A stretch of DNA of 64,000 bases from Chromobotia macracanthus. Its lineage: Eukaryota; Chordata; Actinopteri; Cypriniformes; Botiidae. The notes under the pieces are model-generated. The model was not told the origin of the DNA and made no database searches. It was given only the letters and a program-made list of their open reading frames with translations. Location of the stretch: contig JAZGTH010000007.1 in NCBI GenBank assembly GCA_036877525.1, forward strand, positions 3,417,501-3,481,500, read 5' to 3'. Position 1 is the first letter of the stretch, and each line of letters starts with the position of its first letter. Of the stretch, positions 1-10,194 are shown in pieces. The position numbers and the translations under genes were made by a program.

Positions 1-62
1 ATAGATAGATAGTATAGATAGAAAATTAAAAAAAAAAAAATTTTTTTTTTATATATATATAT

Positions 63-95
<33 letters not shown>

Positions 96-180
96 GACAT
101 ATATATATATATATAATTTTATAATTTATACACACACACACATATATATATATATATTGTGTGTGTGTGTGTGTGTGTGT
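1..180. repeat. compound microsatellite (GATA)n, (AT)n, (CA)n, (GT)n
   Basis: A run of GATA/ATAG tetramers (about 64-94) is flanked by poly-A/poly-T, (AT)n, (CA)n (about 130-142) and (GT)n (about 158-180). It is a simple-sequence cluster with no coding content. Confidence 0.95.
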
Positions 181-2424
181 TCTGCATTTCAAAAAAGCTT
201 GATGATGCTACAGTGTTTGGGCTGATTATAAATCACATCATACTATGCTTTTCAGTATGTGACTGTGGAAACGGGGCTCATCCCAGACTCCACTTATAAT
301 GTGACAGTCATTAGTAAAATCAAATACCATTTCTTCAGAGCTGTTACCATGGTAACTCATGTAAAATATGGGAGCAGTCAAAAATGTGGCATAAAACGAG
401 ATAAAAATATTCGGATAAAATATCCAAGAAAGACACAAACAAAGACACTTTTCTCTAGCAACTGTGTACTCTTTTTTTAATGTAACTGATTTGGATCGCT
501 CTTTAATGTATATTTTTTGCCAAAACAATACAATTAGGCTGAAAAACATGAAGCAAATAAAAAGACGTGGTTCTGTACAGCAATATTAGCTCATTCACAC
601 ATTCTAAGTCTGTTAACAGGTGGACGTAAAAAAATATAATAATACAACACTGCTGACTTATACATTGAGAGGTGGAGAGCTGACTTTGGTGGAAGATCTT
701 TTTTCGACCGCCAAAATATTCCACAAAATCTGCTTTACATCATTTCTGCGTGGTTCAGTTTTGTATGTGATCTGTCTATCTAAGCCTATGCACCAAACGA
801 AATGTAAGCAAAGCAAGTTATATATTTATTTTAGTGCATAATCATTCATATGTAGATCTACATGGAACTGAAGTTGGAATACCTGCCATATCATAAAATG
901 TCCGCCCTTTGCGTGTTTATTTTCTTTTTTTGCATATTTTGGCTAATTTCAGCTACTACTAAGAGTGTAAAATTTCATCTGGTCCTACGATTGTTAGGCT
1001 AAGTAAAGCAGTCATATTTATTTCATGTTTTATTTTTATTTTAGCTCCTAATTATTAAGTGCTTTGCATTTTTTTGGAGTAGTTTTTTTTAAGTCTAAAC
1101 ACAAGGTATCATGGCAACCAAACACAGTCATACAGAATTTGCATGGAGTCGAAACAGACCCCCGTGCCAAAATCAAGCTGTCGCTCGCACACCGACCAGA
1201 CAGTAATCGATTCTCAAACTAAGGCATACACAAGTGAAATAAAATCTTTGGCAAAAATGAAGTATTTACATACAAAAAAAAGAAAAACTTTGTTTTTTTG
1301 TCTAAAACCACCTTAATCTGGCTGACATGCGGCATGTGGGTATATATATATATAAGAGAGGGGTGGACATTCTGTTCATCAATCGCTGGTGACGTTCTCC
1401 TCAAATCACAGTTAAAACACTGCAGTACTTTTATAAAAATCAAAATTTCCAGAGGATTCAGTGAATGTTTGGACGAGGGTGCACAGAGGACAAATGTGGC
1501 TGTAATATCTTGCACTTCCTCACGGGGGCGGTACGAGCTAAATCCTGAATAATGGGCTCGACTGCTGAGGACCGCCACATTGGCCAAAATGTGGGTTTCA
1601 GTGAGGGCTGAATACAGGGAAGGGTGCAAAAATAAAACAATACAAAAATAAACACGTTTCCTTCTCTTCGCACAATGCCTCTTGCAGTGAACAAATCGGC
1701 CAACTCACTTTGTTATCATTAGACGTAATCTTTTACGTTCGAAGCGACAGTGAATTCTGCTTTAAACTCCACATAGAAGAAAACAAGGTGAGAAAATATC
1801 CAATAGTGACAAGCTTTCCAAATACATACACTTTACACCATATATAATAGAATGCTTCTCAAAATGACATGATTTTCAAATATTAGCCAAAATATGAGTC
1901 TTTCTTTCAAAGGCTAATCTTTATGTAGACTATACAATATATCTATGAGTAAATGAGTTAACATGGAGCAAAAAAAGTAGCAAAAACATAATACAATAAA
2001 TATTCAGTAAATCACTTTTTTGAAGTTTTTTATATACTTAGCTTACTTTGGGGTAGAATGATACTGTGAGTGTGTTTTGAGAGGCAGAGAGATACAGTGA
2101 CGGACACACACACACACCTGTGAGAAAACACAACCATACACACGTCTGAAGAGAGCACCGCAGAGGAAACAGACTCCTGCATCCCACGCAAACCAGCAAC
2201 TATAAGCTGATGGTGGACCGGTGCATGAAAGATCCAGAAATATTGTGTTGTGCTGCATTCCGTTCAGCTTGAAAAGTAAGAATTTCCAACATTCCTAACA
2301 GGGAAAAGACTCCCAATTTGAAAACTCCTGCATTAAATCACATCCTTCTTAGCGAAGTGTTAACAGATCATTGCAGATCGCTTGTCCTCGACACTGTTGT
2401 TGACCATCCAACATCATCTAAATG
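181..2424. other. 3' flank of tns1, no gene recognised
   Basis: AT-rich sequence beyond the likely poly(A) site. It has only short random open frames, a (CA)n run at about 2105-2117 and minus-strand AATAAA-like motifs near 1029-1043. It could be distal 3' UTR if the 2447 signal is skipped. Confidence 0.5.
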
Positions 2425-2446
2425 AATGCTAGCACTGCCGGTTTGT

Positions 2447-2452
2447 TTTATT
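2447..2452 (-). terminator. candidate poly(A) signal AATAAA
   Basis: Reads TTTATT on the plus strand, hence AATAAA on the tns1 sense strand, about 1.18 kb after the stop codon. A T/G-rich stretch follows downstream on the sense strand. It is the first canonical hexamer after the stop, but this hexamer is common in AT-rich DNA. Confidence 0.4.
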
Positions 2453-2556
2453 ATACAGCATCAAGCAATTGAACGTCATCATCTTCAGAAGTATGTGACA
2501 TCCGGTGGGTATTTTCCAGACTGGAAGTCTTTAAGTGGCACTTTCCCAATCAGGAT

Positions 2557-2840
2557 CCTAGCTAATGGGGAACAATTTCAAAACGTTGCCTCTGAACATT
2601 CTCTAAAAGTTCTGTTAAAGTTATCAAAAAGGTTATTCTTAAGTTGTTAGTGGAGCATTTCAAAAGCAATACAGAATTTAAAAGTTTGAATAACGTTCTT
2701 ATAATAACCAAGCAATATTGTTAATAATACGCTTAAAAACAGGAGCCTTTTTTAGAACTTTCAATATGTCAGCAGTATCATGTTTGCTACTTAATGAAAA
2801 CATTAGGGAAATGTTATTACAACCTAAAATTGTTAGCAGG
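2557..2840 (+). repeat. CCAGCTAAC foldback element, copy A
   Basis: Degenerate member of the family described at 13588-13862. It begins CCTAGCTAATGGGGAAC and ends with the AACCTAAAATTGTTAGC terminus. It lies in the probable 3' UTR. Confidence 0.75.
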
Positions 2841-3627
2841 GAAGCTGGAAATTCACACTTTCTGAAGGGAACAGAATGCAGCATCAGATGCTTTTAGTGA
2901 CACCACAGGTCTCAGCAGATGGATGTGTGGACCAGAACAAAGCTAAATGAGAAGATGATTGACTAAAGACCACTGTTCTTTGAAGGGAACAGATTTGAGG
3001 GTGTGAATGACCAGAGAACCACAGCTCTCATACCCATCTTCAGTTTTAGCATGTGACAGAATATGTCTCACATGCAAGGATCTTTAAAACCCCCATGAGC
3101 CTTTGTGGTTTTCCAGAGAGAGCTGGAAATAAGCTTTTAGTTGGCATATGAAATGGTCTTGCACAGCATGAGAAACAAGTGCTGCTTTCAGAAGGAAATG
3201 AGTATCAGTTCTTATATACAGTTTTGAAAAAGCAGCCGTGACTTACCGATATATATATACTCTGACTAACTGGTCTGTCCTGACTGCGCTCTTATCTTTG
3301 GTACATCAGCCCAAACGTCAAATTTCAGCCTCTTCAACCCTCTTTTTTACTTTTCTTTTTTCTTAAAAAAAGAGCAACACAATCACTGACATCATTTCCT
3401 CTTCCCCTCAAAGTGAGATGAAGATCACCTCCCCGCTGCACGTCACTCCTCAACCCCCACACTTCACTTCCGCTGACCTGCTTCCATATCTCCACCCGGA
3501 TCGCCCTCCATCACACGTACACACACAATCTCTCACTCAAACGCATAAAACAAAAAACAGAGACTTGAAGAACTCAAACAGAACGAACAGAAAGTCCTCG
3601 AGAGGCAGCGTGTCGCACAAGATTCGT

Positions 3628-3769
3628 TCACCGCTTCTGGGAGCTGATCATCACTTTGGAGACGAAGTTGACGATGGCCGTGGCCGGTTGATCGGGATCC
3701 ATTTCAGCGAACAAGTGGCTCACGTTGTCTGTTGTGCTGCCTTGTTTTCTGGCCACGAAGCCAAAGAAC
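3628..3769 (-). CDS. tns1: tns1 last coding exon: C-terminal half of PTB domain
   Basis: On the minus strand this exon reads FFGFVARKQGSTTDNVSHLF and continues through an NFVSKVM motif to QKR and a TGA stop at 3628-3630. The acceptor is CAG at 3770-3772 and the exon enters in phase 2 (its first G completes the Lys codon begun in the previous exon). These residues form the last strands and C-terminal helix of the PTB domain, the module that binds NPxY motifs in integrin beta tails. The C-terminus matches the length I remember for vertebrate tensin-1. Confidence 0.95.
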
Positions 3770-3897
3770 CTGCAAACAACATGTTGGTTGTACTTTACTG
3801 CTTATCCTGTTTACATGGTTTCTGTTCTATAATACTTCAATATTATTACTTTCTGCTAATTTGTAAATTTGTTACATTTGTATATGTATACATATTG

Positions 3898-3921
3898 TAT
3901 ATATATATATATATATATATA
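3898..3921. repeat. (TA)n microsatellite
   Basis: A pure TA run in the intron just upstream (sense) of the last coding exon. Confidence 0.9.
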
Positions 3922-4260
3922 CCATTATTTTTCTATCCATCCAGACATTCACCTATCTATCCAAACAAATATAACAGGCTTAAAAATAGACTTTTTCTCC
4001 TTCATGCAAAATGGTGGGATGACATTATATATTACCCTTTCTCATGAGAAACAGAATGTTGTATGTACTGTGAGAAGAAAAAATCTTAACACACGTAGAG
4101 AAAATAATAGCACGTGTGTGTGAGGATTGGCAAACTAGTGTAAGATTATTAAAGTCACGCTATCCCATGATGCACCAGGCGAGGGGAGCAATGTTGGACA
4201 ACTGCGCTTCTTTTAGATAACAGCATACAAAGTTATTCATAATCAAGATCTGGTTCTTAC

Positions 4261-4290
4261 TTTGCATTCCCGCCGTCTGGCTTGCTCCAC
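4261..4290 (-). CDS. tns1: tns1 30-nt PTB mini-exon
   Basis: Encodes WSKPDGGNA plus split codons at both ends. The acceptor AG is at 4291-4292 after a pyrimidine tract and the donor is GTAAG at 4256-4260. It corresponds to the surface loop between QERK and FFGF of the PTB fold. That loop varies in length between tensins and, by my recollection, is slightly longer in human TNS1. Phase 2 on both sides means it could be skipped in frame. Confidence 0.9.
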
Positions 4291-4357
4291 CTAAAAAAAA
4301 AAACAGAAAAACTCATGTTAAACTTGGTGGATTTACTCATTTATAAGTCCTGTCATG

Positions 4358-4450
4358 ATGGTTAGGTGTGTGGTTGCTATGGCCCTCTAAATGGTTGTTA
4401 GGGTGTTGATATATGGTTCAATTAATGTTCAAAGTGGTTGCTAGGGTCTT
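4358..4450. repeat. short degenerate GGTTGCTAGGGT-type repeats
   Basis: Several imperfect units related to GGTTGCTATGG and GGTTGCTAGGGT occur within about 90 bases of intron between two PTB exons. This looks like a minisatellite remnant. Confidence 0.5.
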
Positions 4451-4632
4451 ACTTTCTGGACAGAGTCTCAATGATAAATCTGAAAGAGACCCCTCATGAA
4501 GTTGAATTTATTCACATATTTTTGTTGGCCAGGTGAAATGTTTAGCTCTGATGAAGTAAGACCTCTGCTCAACAGGTCACATGATATCAGGTATCACTCA
4601 TGTCCGTAGCACAAGACAGTTGCTAAACTTAC

Positions 4633-4701
4633 TTTCTTTCCTGGGGGTCAATATCACAGAATGTGACTGTGTTGATAGGATAATGACGTCTGAAGAAAAG
4701 C
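4633..4701 (-). CDS. tns1: tns1 PTB exon (LFFRRHYPINTVTFCDIDPQ)
   Basis: Encodes LFFRRHYPINTVTFCDIDPQ followed by ERK, a near-invariant tensin PTB segment. The acceptor is CAG at 4702-4704 and the donor GTAAG at 4628-4632. It enters and leaves in phase 2. The core beta strands that form the NPxY groove lie here. Confidence 0.95.
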
Positions 4702-4821
4702 CTGCCAAGGAAATTACACGGTTATTTTAAACATGACCAATTTATTAAACTAGAAAATAAGCTCTGATTTGCATAAATTAAAACAGAACTTTAAATCCTG
4801 AAAGACAGAGAGAGAACTTAC

Positions 4822-4990
4822 TTCCTCTGGTTGTCAGTAAGCGTGATGCCTTGTGCCGACACCTTGAAATGAACAACTGTGGCTGTGGGTGCCGGGCTGG
4901 TTGTCATGGTTTCCGAAATTGCCTTAGCAATGGCCTGAGGCCCAGTCAGAGACTCCATATCCACAGAGTTTATGTACAGAACATTGCATG
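4822..4990 (-). CDS. tns1: tns1 PTB domain first large exon
   Basis: Encodes ACNVLYINSVDMESLTGPQA and, after a loop, VVHFKVSAQGITLTDNQR. Both blocks are nearly identical to vertebrate tensin-1 as I remember it. The acceptor AG is at 4991-4992 and the donor GTAAG at 4817-4821. Entry is phase 1 (the Ala codon is split) and exit phase 2. The segment is the N-terminal half of the PTB domain. Confidence 0.95.
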
Positions 4991-6437
4991 CTGGGAAGAA
5001 GAAAACAAACAAGAGAACAACAAGCGTGATAAGTTATGAGCAGAGAAATTAATTCTACCCAAGAGCTAATGCATACTGCAAAAAAACAAAAACATTTTAA
5101 ACATACACTAATTCACATCAGATGATACATATCATTAGTATATTTTGCATTTGCGTAACCCAATGGTTCTCAAATTCAAAACTGGCGCTTTGAAGACACA
5201 CTAAAATGACAAAGTTTGTGTTCAGATTCTTCCCTTTCACACACAGGTGTTCAGTGGATAATCATTTCAGATCCTTTCACAAAGCTGCCCCGTAACTTCA
5301 GAAACCTTTAGTGCAGTTCCTGTTTTTTACAGCAGTTTAAACACTTACTATCCATTATTCAGCAGTACTATGTGACAAACAGAAAGATTATCGATTCGGG
5401 AGGGAAGTGTAATTTTTTTTCTAGTTTCAGAGCCTGAGAAATAAAATTGAGAACCACTGATATAATTCATAAATCCATGCAGTGTATTTTAAAACAGTTA
5501 TTAATAAACATGCCATATTCAATAAGAAAGAAGTTCTTGAAATACACTTAAAGAAGTGCTTTAGCTGGCGAACAGTTTAAGCAAACAGATAAAAGTGCTT
5601 CCGGCCGACTGATCCATCACATGCACAGATTTAAAGAGAGAGTTGCGGTTGTCTCTCTAGGTACAGCAGTCAAAGTTAGGTTAAACAAAACACAGAAAAA
5701 CAAACAAAAAATACACAGGGCATGGCTGGCTTTACCATGGGCTTCAGTAGAAATCTTCTGGCCTAAATCATGTCCACAGGAGTGACATTAGGATGGGGAA
5801 AACATTGGTTAATCATAACCAATAAACCAAAACCATCAACCAATAAATGACCATCTATCCAAGCATACTGTACATGAACTGACCAGCTATGATAATAGCA
5901 AATACTTGAGCTGAATTAAATGTTTTGTTGATCAGAATCTTATTGTTGGGATTTAGGTACAGTTTAAAAAACTGTGTTTTAAGGGTTCAATACAAGTAAA
6001 GCGATCAGCCGCATTTGTGGCATAAGTGGGAGCACTATGTTACATAAGTTAGATTCATCTCTCAGTGTTTAAGAATATGAGGCCATGCCATCTGGTATTT
6101 GTCTCATGTATTTTTGTATTTACGTATTTATTGAGTATTAATGTATGAATTGATCCGTGAAGTTCTTCTAAAGGTGGAACTATTTTTCTTATGAACTTTT
6201 GGTCAGTAAGTGACTGCAATTTTCATTTTTAAACTAAGGGATGACTTTATTATTTGCTATTATTATTATTAAATTATTTTCTAGGTTAATTGACATTATG
6301 CCACAAAATGGCTGATGATACAGCTTAACTTGATTTGAACCCAGAACATTCCTTAAACCCTTTTCTGCTGTATGTAACTGAGAGTAAACATCAGTTGTTA
6401 ACATTATATTATCATACATTCATCTGATTTCTCTCAC
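4991..6437. other. intron between SH2-PTB linker and PTB exons
   Basis: Holds one hAT-like non-autonomous element (5161-5459). No other gene or recognisable signal was seen in the remainder. Confidence 0.7.
5161..5459. mobile_element. hAT-like non-autonomous element
   Basis: Terminal inverted repeats CAATGGTTCTCAA (5161-5173) and TTGAGAACCACTG (5447-5459) match except at one position. The CAGTGGTTCTCAA end type is typical of hAT (Charlie-like) elements. There is no transposase open frame. The flanking 8-mers do not match, so the target-site duplication is not visible. Confidence 0.65.
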
Positions 6438-6509
6438 CTGCACCCTGTTTAAGCATCTCAGCAGCAGGGTTAGCTGGCGTTGCGATCTCGGGCGACTCCT
6501 CCAGAGGGT
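6438..6509 (-). CDS. tns1: tns1 SH2-PTB linker exon
   Basis: Encodes PLEESPEIATPANPAAEMLK followed by QGA, the short linker between SH2 and PTB. The acceptor AG is at 6510-6511 and the donor GTGAG at 6433-6437. It is phase 1 at both ends. The ATPANPAAE and LKQGA motifs are conserved in tensins. Confidence 0.93.
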
Positions 6510-7101
6510 CTGAAAACAGCAGCGGGTCAGAGGTTACACTTTACACATTCTTTCAGATTAAGGGTGGAGAGGAGTGGACTGATATCATGAGCGCTATGAC
6601 CTGAAATTCCTGCTAAGTTATGAATCAGCATGCCTGGCTAACAGGCTTTCACACTCTGGGTGAAAAGACAGAGATGTCCTCATAAAGGTGTTGAGTCCTT
6701 TAACCTCTGACACCTGGATGGCATCTAACAGCTGGCTGAGAACGGAGGCCAGATGAATGACCTCAGAAAGTGCTCTCCATTACTCATGCCAGGCAAACAG
6801 GACAGGAAACATACATCATTTATAACAGAGGGCTCAGCTTACTGAGGTCAAACTGAGTGGGCAGGCACACTACATATAACACATGCAGAAGATGTTACAA
6901 AAAGCATTTCTGCAAACATGACCCTGTGTGCAAAGTACTTAACAGGGTTGATGTCACAAACTTATTGATTATTTTGAAACATGGCATACGTTTGCTTTGT
7001 TTGAAATGGTTCAAAATGGTAAAATCTTCTGCTAATCGAATGTGGTCTCTTAACAGTACAGCACAAGGATCTTGTGCATGGAGAGAGAGATCATGTCTCA
7101 C
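6510..7101. other. intron, nothing recognised
   Basis: About 590 bases of non-coding sequence between two tns1 exons. No repeat family, RNA or regulatory motif stood out. Confidence 0.6.
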
Positions 7102-7179
7102 CTTTGGTTGGTATGACTAGTTTGCAAGGTAGAGCCAGTGGTGTAATTGAGTGCTGGTAGACCAGCGCAGACAAGCAGC
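7102..7179 (-). CDS. tns1: tns1 SH2 C-terminal exon
   Basis: Encodes CLSALVYQHSITPLALPCKL followed by VIPTK, the end of the SH2 domain. The acceptor AG is at 7180-7181 and the donor GTGAG at 7097-7101, with phase 1 on both sides. The YQHSITPLALPCKL block is diagnostic for tensins. Confidence 0.94.
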
Positions 7180-8771
7180 CTACACAGACACACAGAGACA
7201 GAAAATTAAACAGGTCAGATTTATGAGCGGGAATCAGAAGAGGGCATATTGTCTTTATAACCATCCTGAGGCACTCACACTGGCTGACAACCCATTAATC
7301 TATGTGCTGTTCAACTGAACTCCGTTTGTGGAGAAAGTCGGACGATCGTTGTGCTCTGTGGCAGCACCACAGGATGACAATACCGGAGTCTAGTCTTTAT
7401 TAAACCTCTGCAGAAACACTCTAGAGGGACGTCTTGATGTCTGTACATGATGTTTCTCACTGCTCATGATAAATAGCTACAATGCTATCTCAGTACAGAG
7501 GGAAAACAGTCAGGGTACGTCCCAGTTTGATGGAGGGAAGGAGACCTTGTTGTCCAGTTAAAACGTTACTAACAGCTTCTATTCCAGCTAACAGGGAACG
7601 TTCTCAGAATGTTGGCCTATGCTGTCTAAAACATTCTTGCAGTAACATTAGTACAACTTTTTTAATGTTACATATACATGTATATGAAAATTGTTATTCC
7701 TAAGCAGTTGAATGTTTTAAAAATGTTACAAAATTAAAATAATATTTGAATAACATTCTTGTAACCAAGCAATAACATTAATGCAAGAAGAGTCACTGAG
7801 GTTTTACAGTCAAGTGTTAAGTTTGGTTTGATGTTAAAGGTGCTATATTTGATTTGAGACCTACATGTGAGGAAGAGTGATATGTGTGTGTGCTCCTCAC
7901 ACAGCCATCACATGACTTCAGAAATCTCATTAATAAGTGTTATATGGGTTACTTTTCCAAAACTTTCATGGTGTTTTATGGAGTTTATGTGATTAGGAGT
8001 TAGCTCTAATCTTGTGTTAGTGTTATAAAATCCACCAAAACAAAATATAACAGCAAACAGGTTTAAAATGACATGCAGGTGAGTAAATAATGAGCGAAGG
8101 TTCATTTCAGTGTGAAATGCTTCTCTTAAGCAGTAGGTGTTGTGGCAGATGTCATGAACTCTAGATTCTGCGTTTATTAACACAAGCACTACTCTCAAAA
8201 AGATGGAGATCCTGCCAAATTTCTCTCACACCTGCTTTCGTTCTCACATATCACATTTTTTTTGCCTTCTGCTTTTCATAACAAACACACACTAACGCAA
8301 TGGATACCAAAACAGAAAGTTTAAGCGCTTATGAAATATACATTTTTGTCTTTTTGAAATGGAATTGTAAATATTGAAGATGACAATGTTGTCCATAAAA
8401 CTGACTAGCCGCCCTTATAATGTGGTCAACAGACACTGAATTACAGCAGCATCGCCTTTAAGCTGTACTCAGTAACATCAGCTGCTCGCATGCTGTCGTT
8501 GGGACCACATATGTTCTACAGACTTCTGGAAGTGAGATGGACAGCTTGATTTAATAGGATGTGAAAGGAAGAGGGAAGAGATTCATGTACAGAACTGTGT
8601 TGGAGAGCAAAACCACATAAAGCACTTTTTCTACAAGCCTGACATATTGGCTGTCACATTAGTACCAAATCATTCCAGTGTCGATGTAATCAGGCTATTA
8701 AAAGCATTGTGGCTTCATTTCGTATTCAGAGACTAGGTTTAGGAATATAAACTGGGTTAAACTTAATATAC
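7180..8771. other. intron with truncated foldback element
   Basis: Contains a truncated CCAGCTAAC element (7584-7782). The rest is AT-rich with no recognisable coding or RNA content. Confidence 0.65.
7584..7782 (+). repeat. CCAGCTAAC foldback element, copy B (truncated)
   Basis: Starts CCAGCTAACAGGGAACGTTC with the family's left end and internal AACATT blocks. The right terminus is missing after about 7782. Confidence 0.75.
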
Positions 8772-8867
8772 CAAAGTATGGCTCGTTGGGGCATCCCTTC
8801 AGTCTCACTCCCTTTGGGCTGGTCTCAATCAGGAAATGTCTCACCAGCTCATTAGTGACGTCTCCAG
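8772..8867 (-). CDS. tns1: tns1 SH2 exon (GDVTNELVRHFLIETSPKGV)
   Basis: Encodes GDVTNELVRHFLIETSPKGV and then RLKGCPNEPYFG, the central and late SH2 strands. The acceptor AG is at 8868-8869. The donor is the less common GTATAT at 8766-8771. Phase is 1 on both ends. The NELVRHFLIE block is conserved in all SH2-containing tensins. Confidence 0.94.
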
Positions 8868-9250
8868 CTGCAAATAAAACATTAAACACAATCAACAACA
8901 ATAATAAAAAACATTAACACTGTCTATTTGGAAAGTAAAATTAAAAACTAAGTTACATTATACAAAAATCTATAACTGCAGAATTAACAATTAACCAATG
9001 AGGGCACAACTTAACGGGACGATTAACCAATGAGAATCAAACATTTCACAAAGGCATATAATAAAGAGTTAATAGATTTGTCCACTGTGAAATATGTAGA
9101 TCTACTACTGTTGCCTGTTGTTGGGTGTGTGTGTCTGTTGCGGGCAGAACTGTATTATGAGTCAGTGGTCTGATTCCCTGTCGGTTTGTCCATTTGGCAG
9201 ACTATTATCTGCATTCGGCACATTGGCTCGGGAGGAGGAGTGTTAAATAC
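8868..9250. other. short intron, nothing recognised
   Basis: About 380 bases of intron. It includes a short GTGTGTGT run near 9125 and no other recognisable signal. Confidence 0.6.
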
Positions 9251-9379
9251 CTTTCTTTGTGGGCTGTACGGTTGGAGGTGGTGAAGCAACTTTCATGGCC
9301 AAGCCGTAGGCACCTCTGAAAGAATGACTGTCTCGAATCACAAAAGCTCCAGGGTCTTGATCTTTCAACATGTTTATCG
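9251..9379 (-). CDS. tns1: tns1 SH2 exon with phosphotyrosine-binding arginine
   Basis: Encodes AINMLKDQDPGAFVIRDSHS followed by FRGAYGLAMKV. The FVIRDS motif is the tensin form of FLVRES. Its Arg (about residue 1479 of the composite protein) contacts the phosphate of phosphotyrosine. The acceptor AG is at 9380-9381 and the donor GTATTT at 9245-9250. Phase is 1 on both ends. Confidence 0.95.
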
Positions 9380-9995
9380 CTAGAATAAGGAGGAGAAATA
9401 CACAAGGGTCTTTTAAAGGAACAGTGCACTTAAAAATGAGTTCTGTTGTCATTTATTTTATGTCATTCATATAGTCTATATGACTATATGACTATTATGG
9501 TGTTTATGCATCATTTTAAAGCTTAAAAGATGAATAATGAATATGATGAATGAATTTTAATATTGGGGTTGAATACATTCCTTTATTGCAATGTATTCAA
9601 GGTTGCTATGAGAGTTTATGTTAACAAATTGCTACAATATATCCTGCAGTTTTACACATACACAGATAAGGAGTGGAGGAGGAAAAACCTTGTTAAGGAC
9701 GTTTATTCGTTATCGTAACAGCGAGTTAACGAAGCAGCAGATGCAGATGTTTAACTGAGCACATATGCCGAGTGGCGTGTGATGTCACTGCATGTGCTTG
9801 CATTTAAAGAGGTCTCCAGCACAGATGATCTAAGCCAATAAGAGCACAGAGAAGAACCAGATGTGGAGACCAACAGCGACTGACCTCATGCAGGCGACTT
9901 GAGCAATATTTCACCTTTTGTGTGTGTTTCGAGCATCCATTCTCAGGTCTAAATATAGATGTGTTAACCTCAAAACGCACACGCTGTGCCCTTAC
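9380..9995. other. intron, nothing recognised
   Basis: About 615 bases of AT-rich intron within the SH2-coding region. No repeat or RNA recognised. Confidence 0.6.
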
Positions 9996-10082
9996 CTTGG
10001 TCTCTGGAGATATCTGGTTTATACCAGAATTTGGATGTGTCCTGGACAAACTTTACATTCATCCTGGTTTCCGGACTTCCAT
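9996..10082 (-). CDS. tns1: tns1 exon entering the SH2 domain
   Basis: Encodes DGSPETRMNVKFVQDTSKFW followed by YKPDISRDQ. The FVQDTSKFWYKPDIS segment starts the SH2 domain (about residue 1454). The acceptor AG is at 10083-10084 and the donor GTAAG at 9991-9995. Phase is 1 on both ends. DGSPETR is a conserved lead-in sequence. Confidence 0.95.
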
Positions 10083-10194
10083 CTGGAACATAAAAGTTTT
10101 GTTTAGCTCTGTAGCCCAGCTGTGAACTGATATTAGCCCAGTATGCTAGCAAGTTATATAACAGTATATATCAGGATTTTTCAGCATGTCTTAC

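Larger units (their letters stand above)
2425..3627 (-). other. tns1: probable tns1 3' UTR
   Basis: Non-coding sequence directly after the stop codon. The first minus-strand AATAAA downstream of the stop is at 2447-2452, which would put cleavage near 2425 and give a UTR of about 1.2 kb. A copy of the CCAGCTAAC foldback element (2557-2840) would lie inside it. Further AATAAA-type signals occur near 1029-1043, so a longer UTR is also possible. The poly(A) site is inferred, not shown. Confidence 0.5.

Noticed and set aside
1..180. Array-like tandem repeats considered as a structured locus
   Set aside because: Pure short-unit microsatellites without spacers. Not CRISPR-like or satellite of longer unit.
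3418..4047. 209-codon plus-strand open frame
   Set aside because: It lies antisense over the last tns1 exon and runs into a (TA)n tract. The antisense strand encodes conserved PTB sequence with correct splice sites, so the frame is a shadow.
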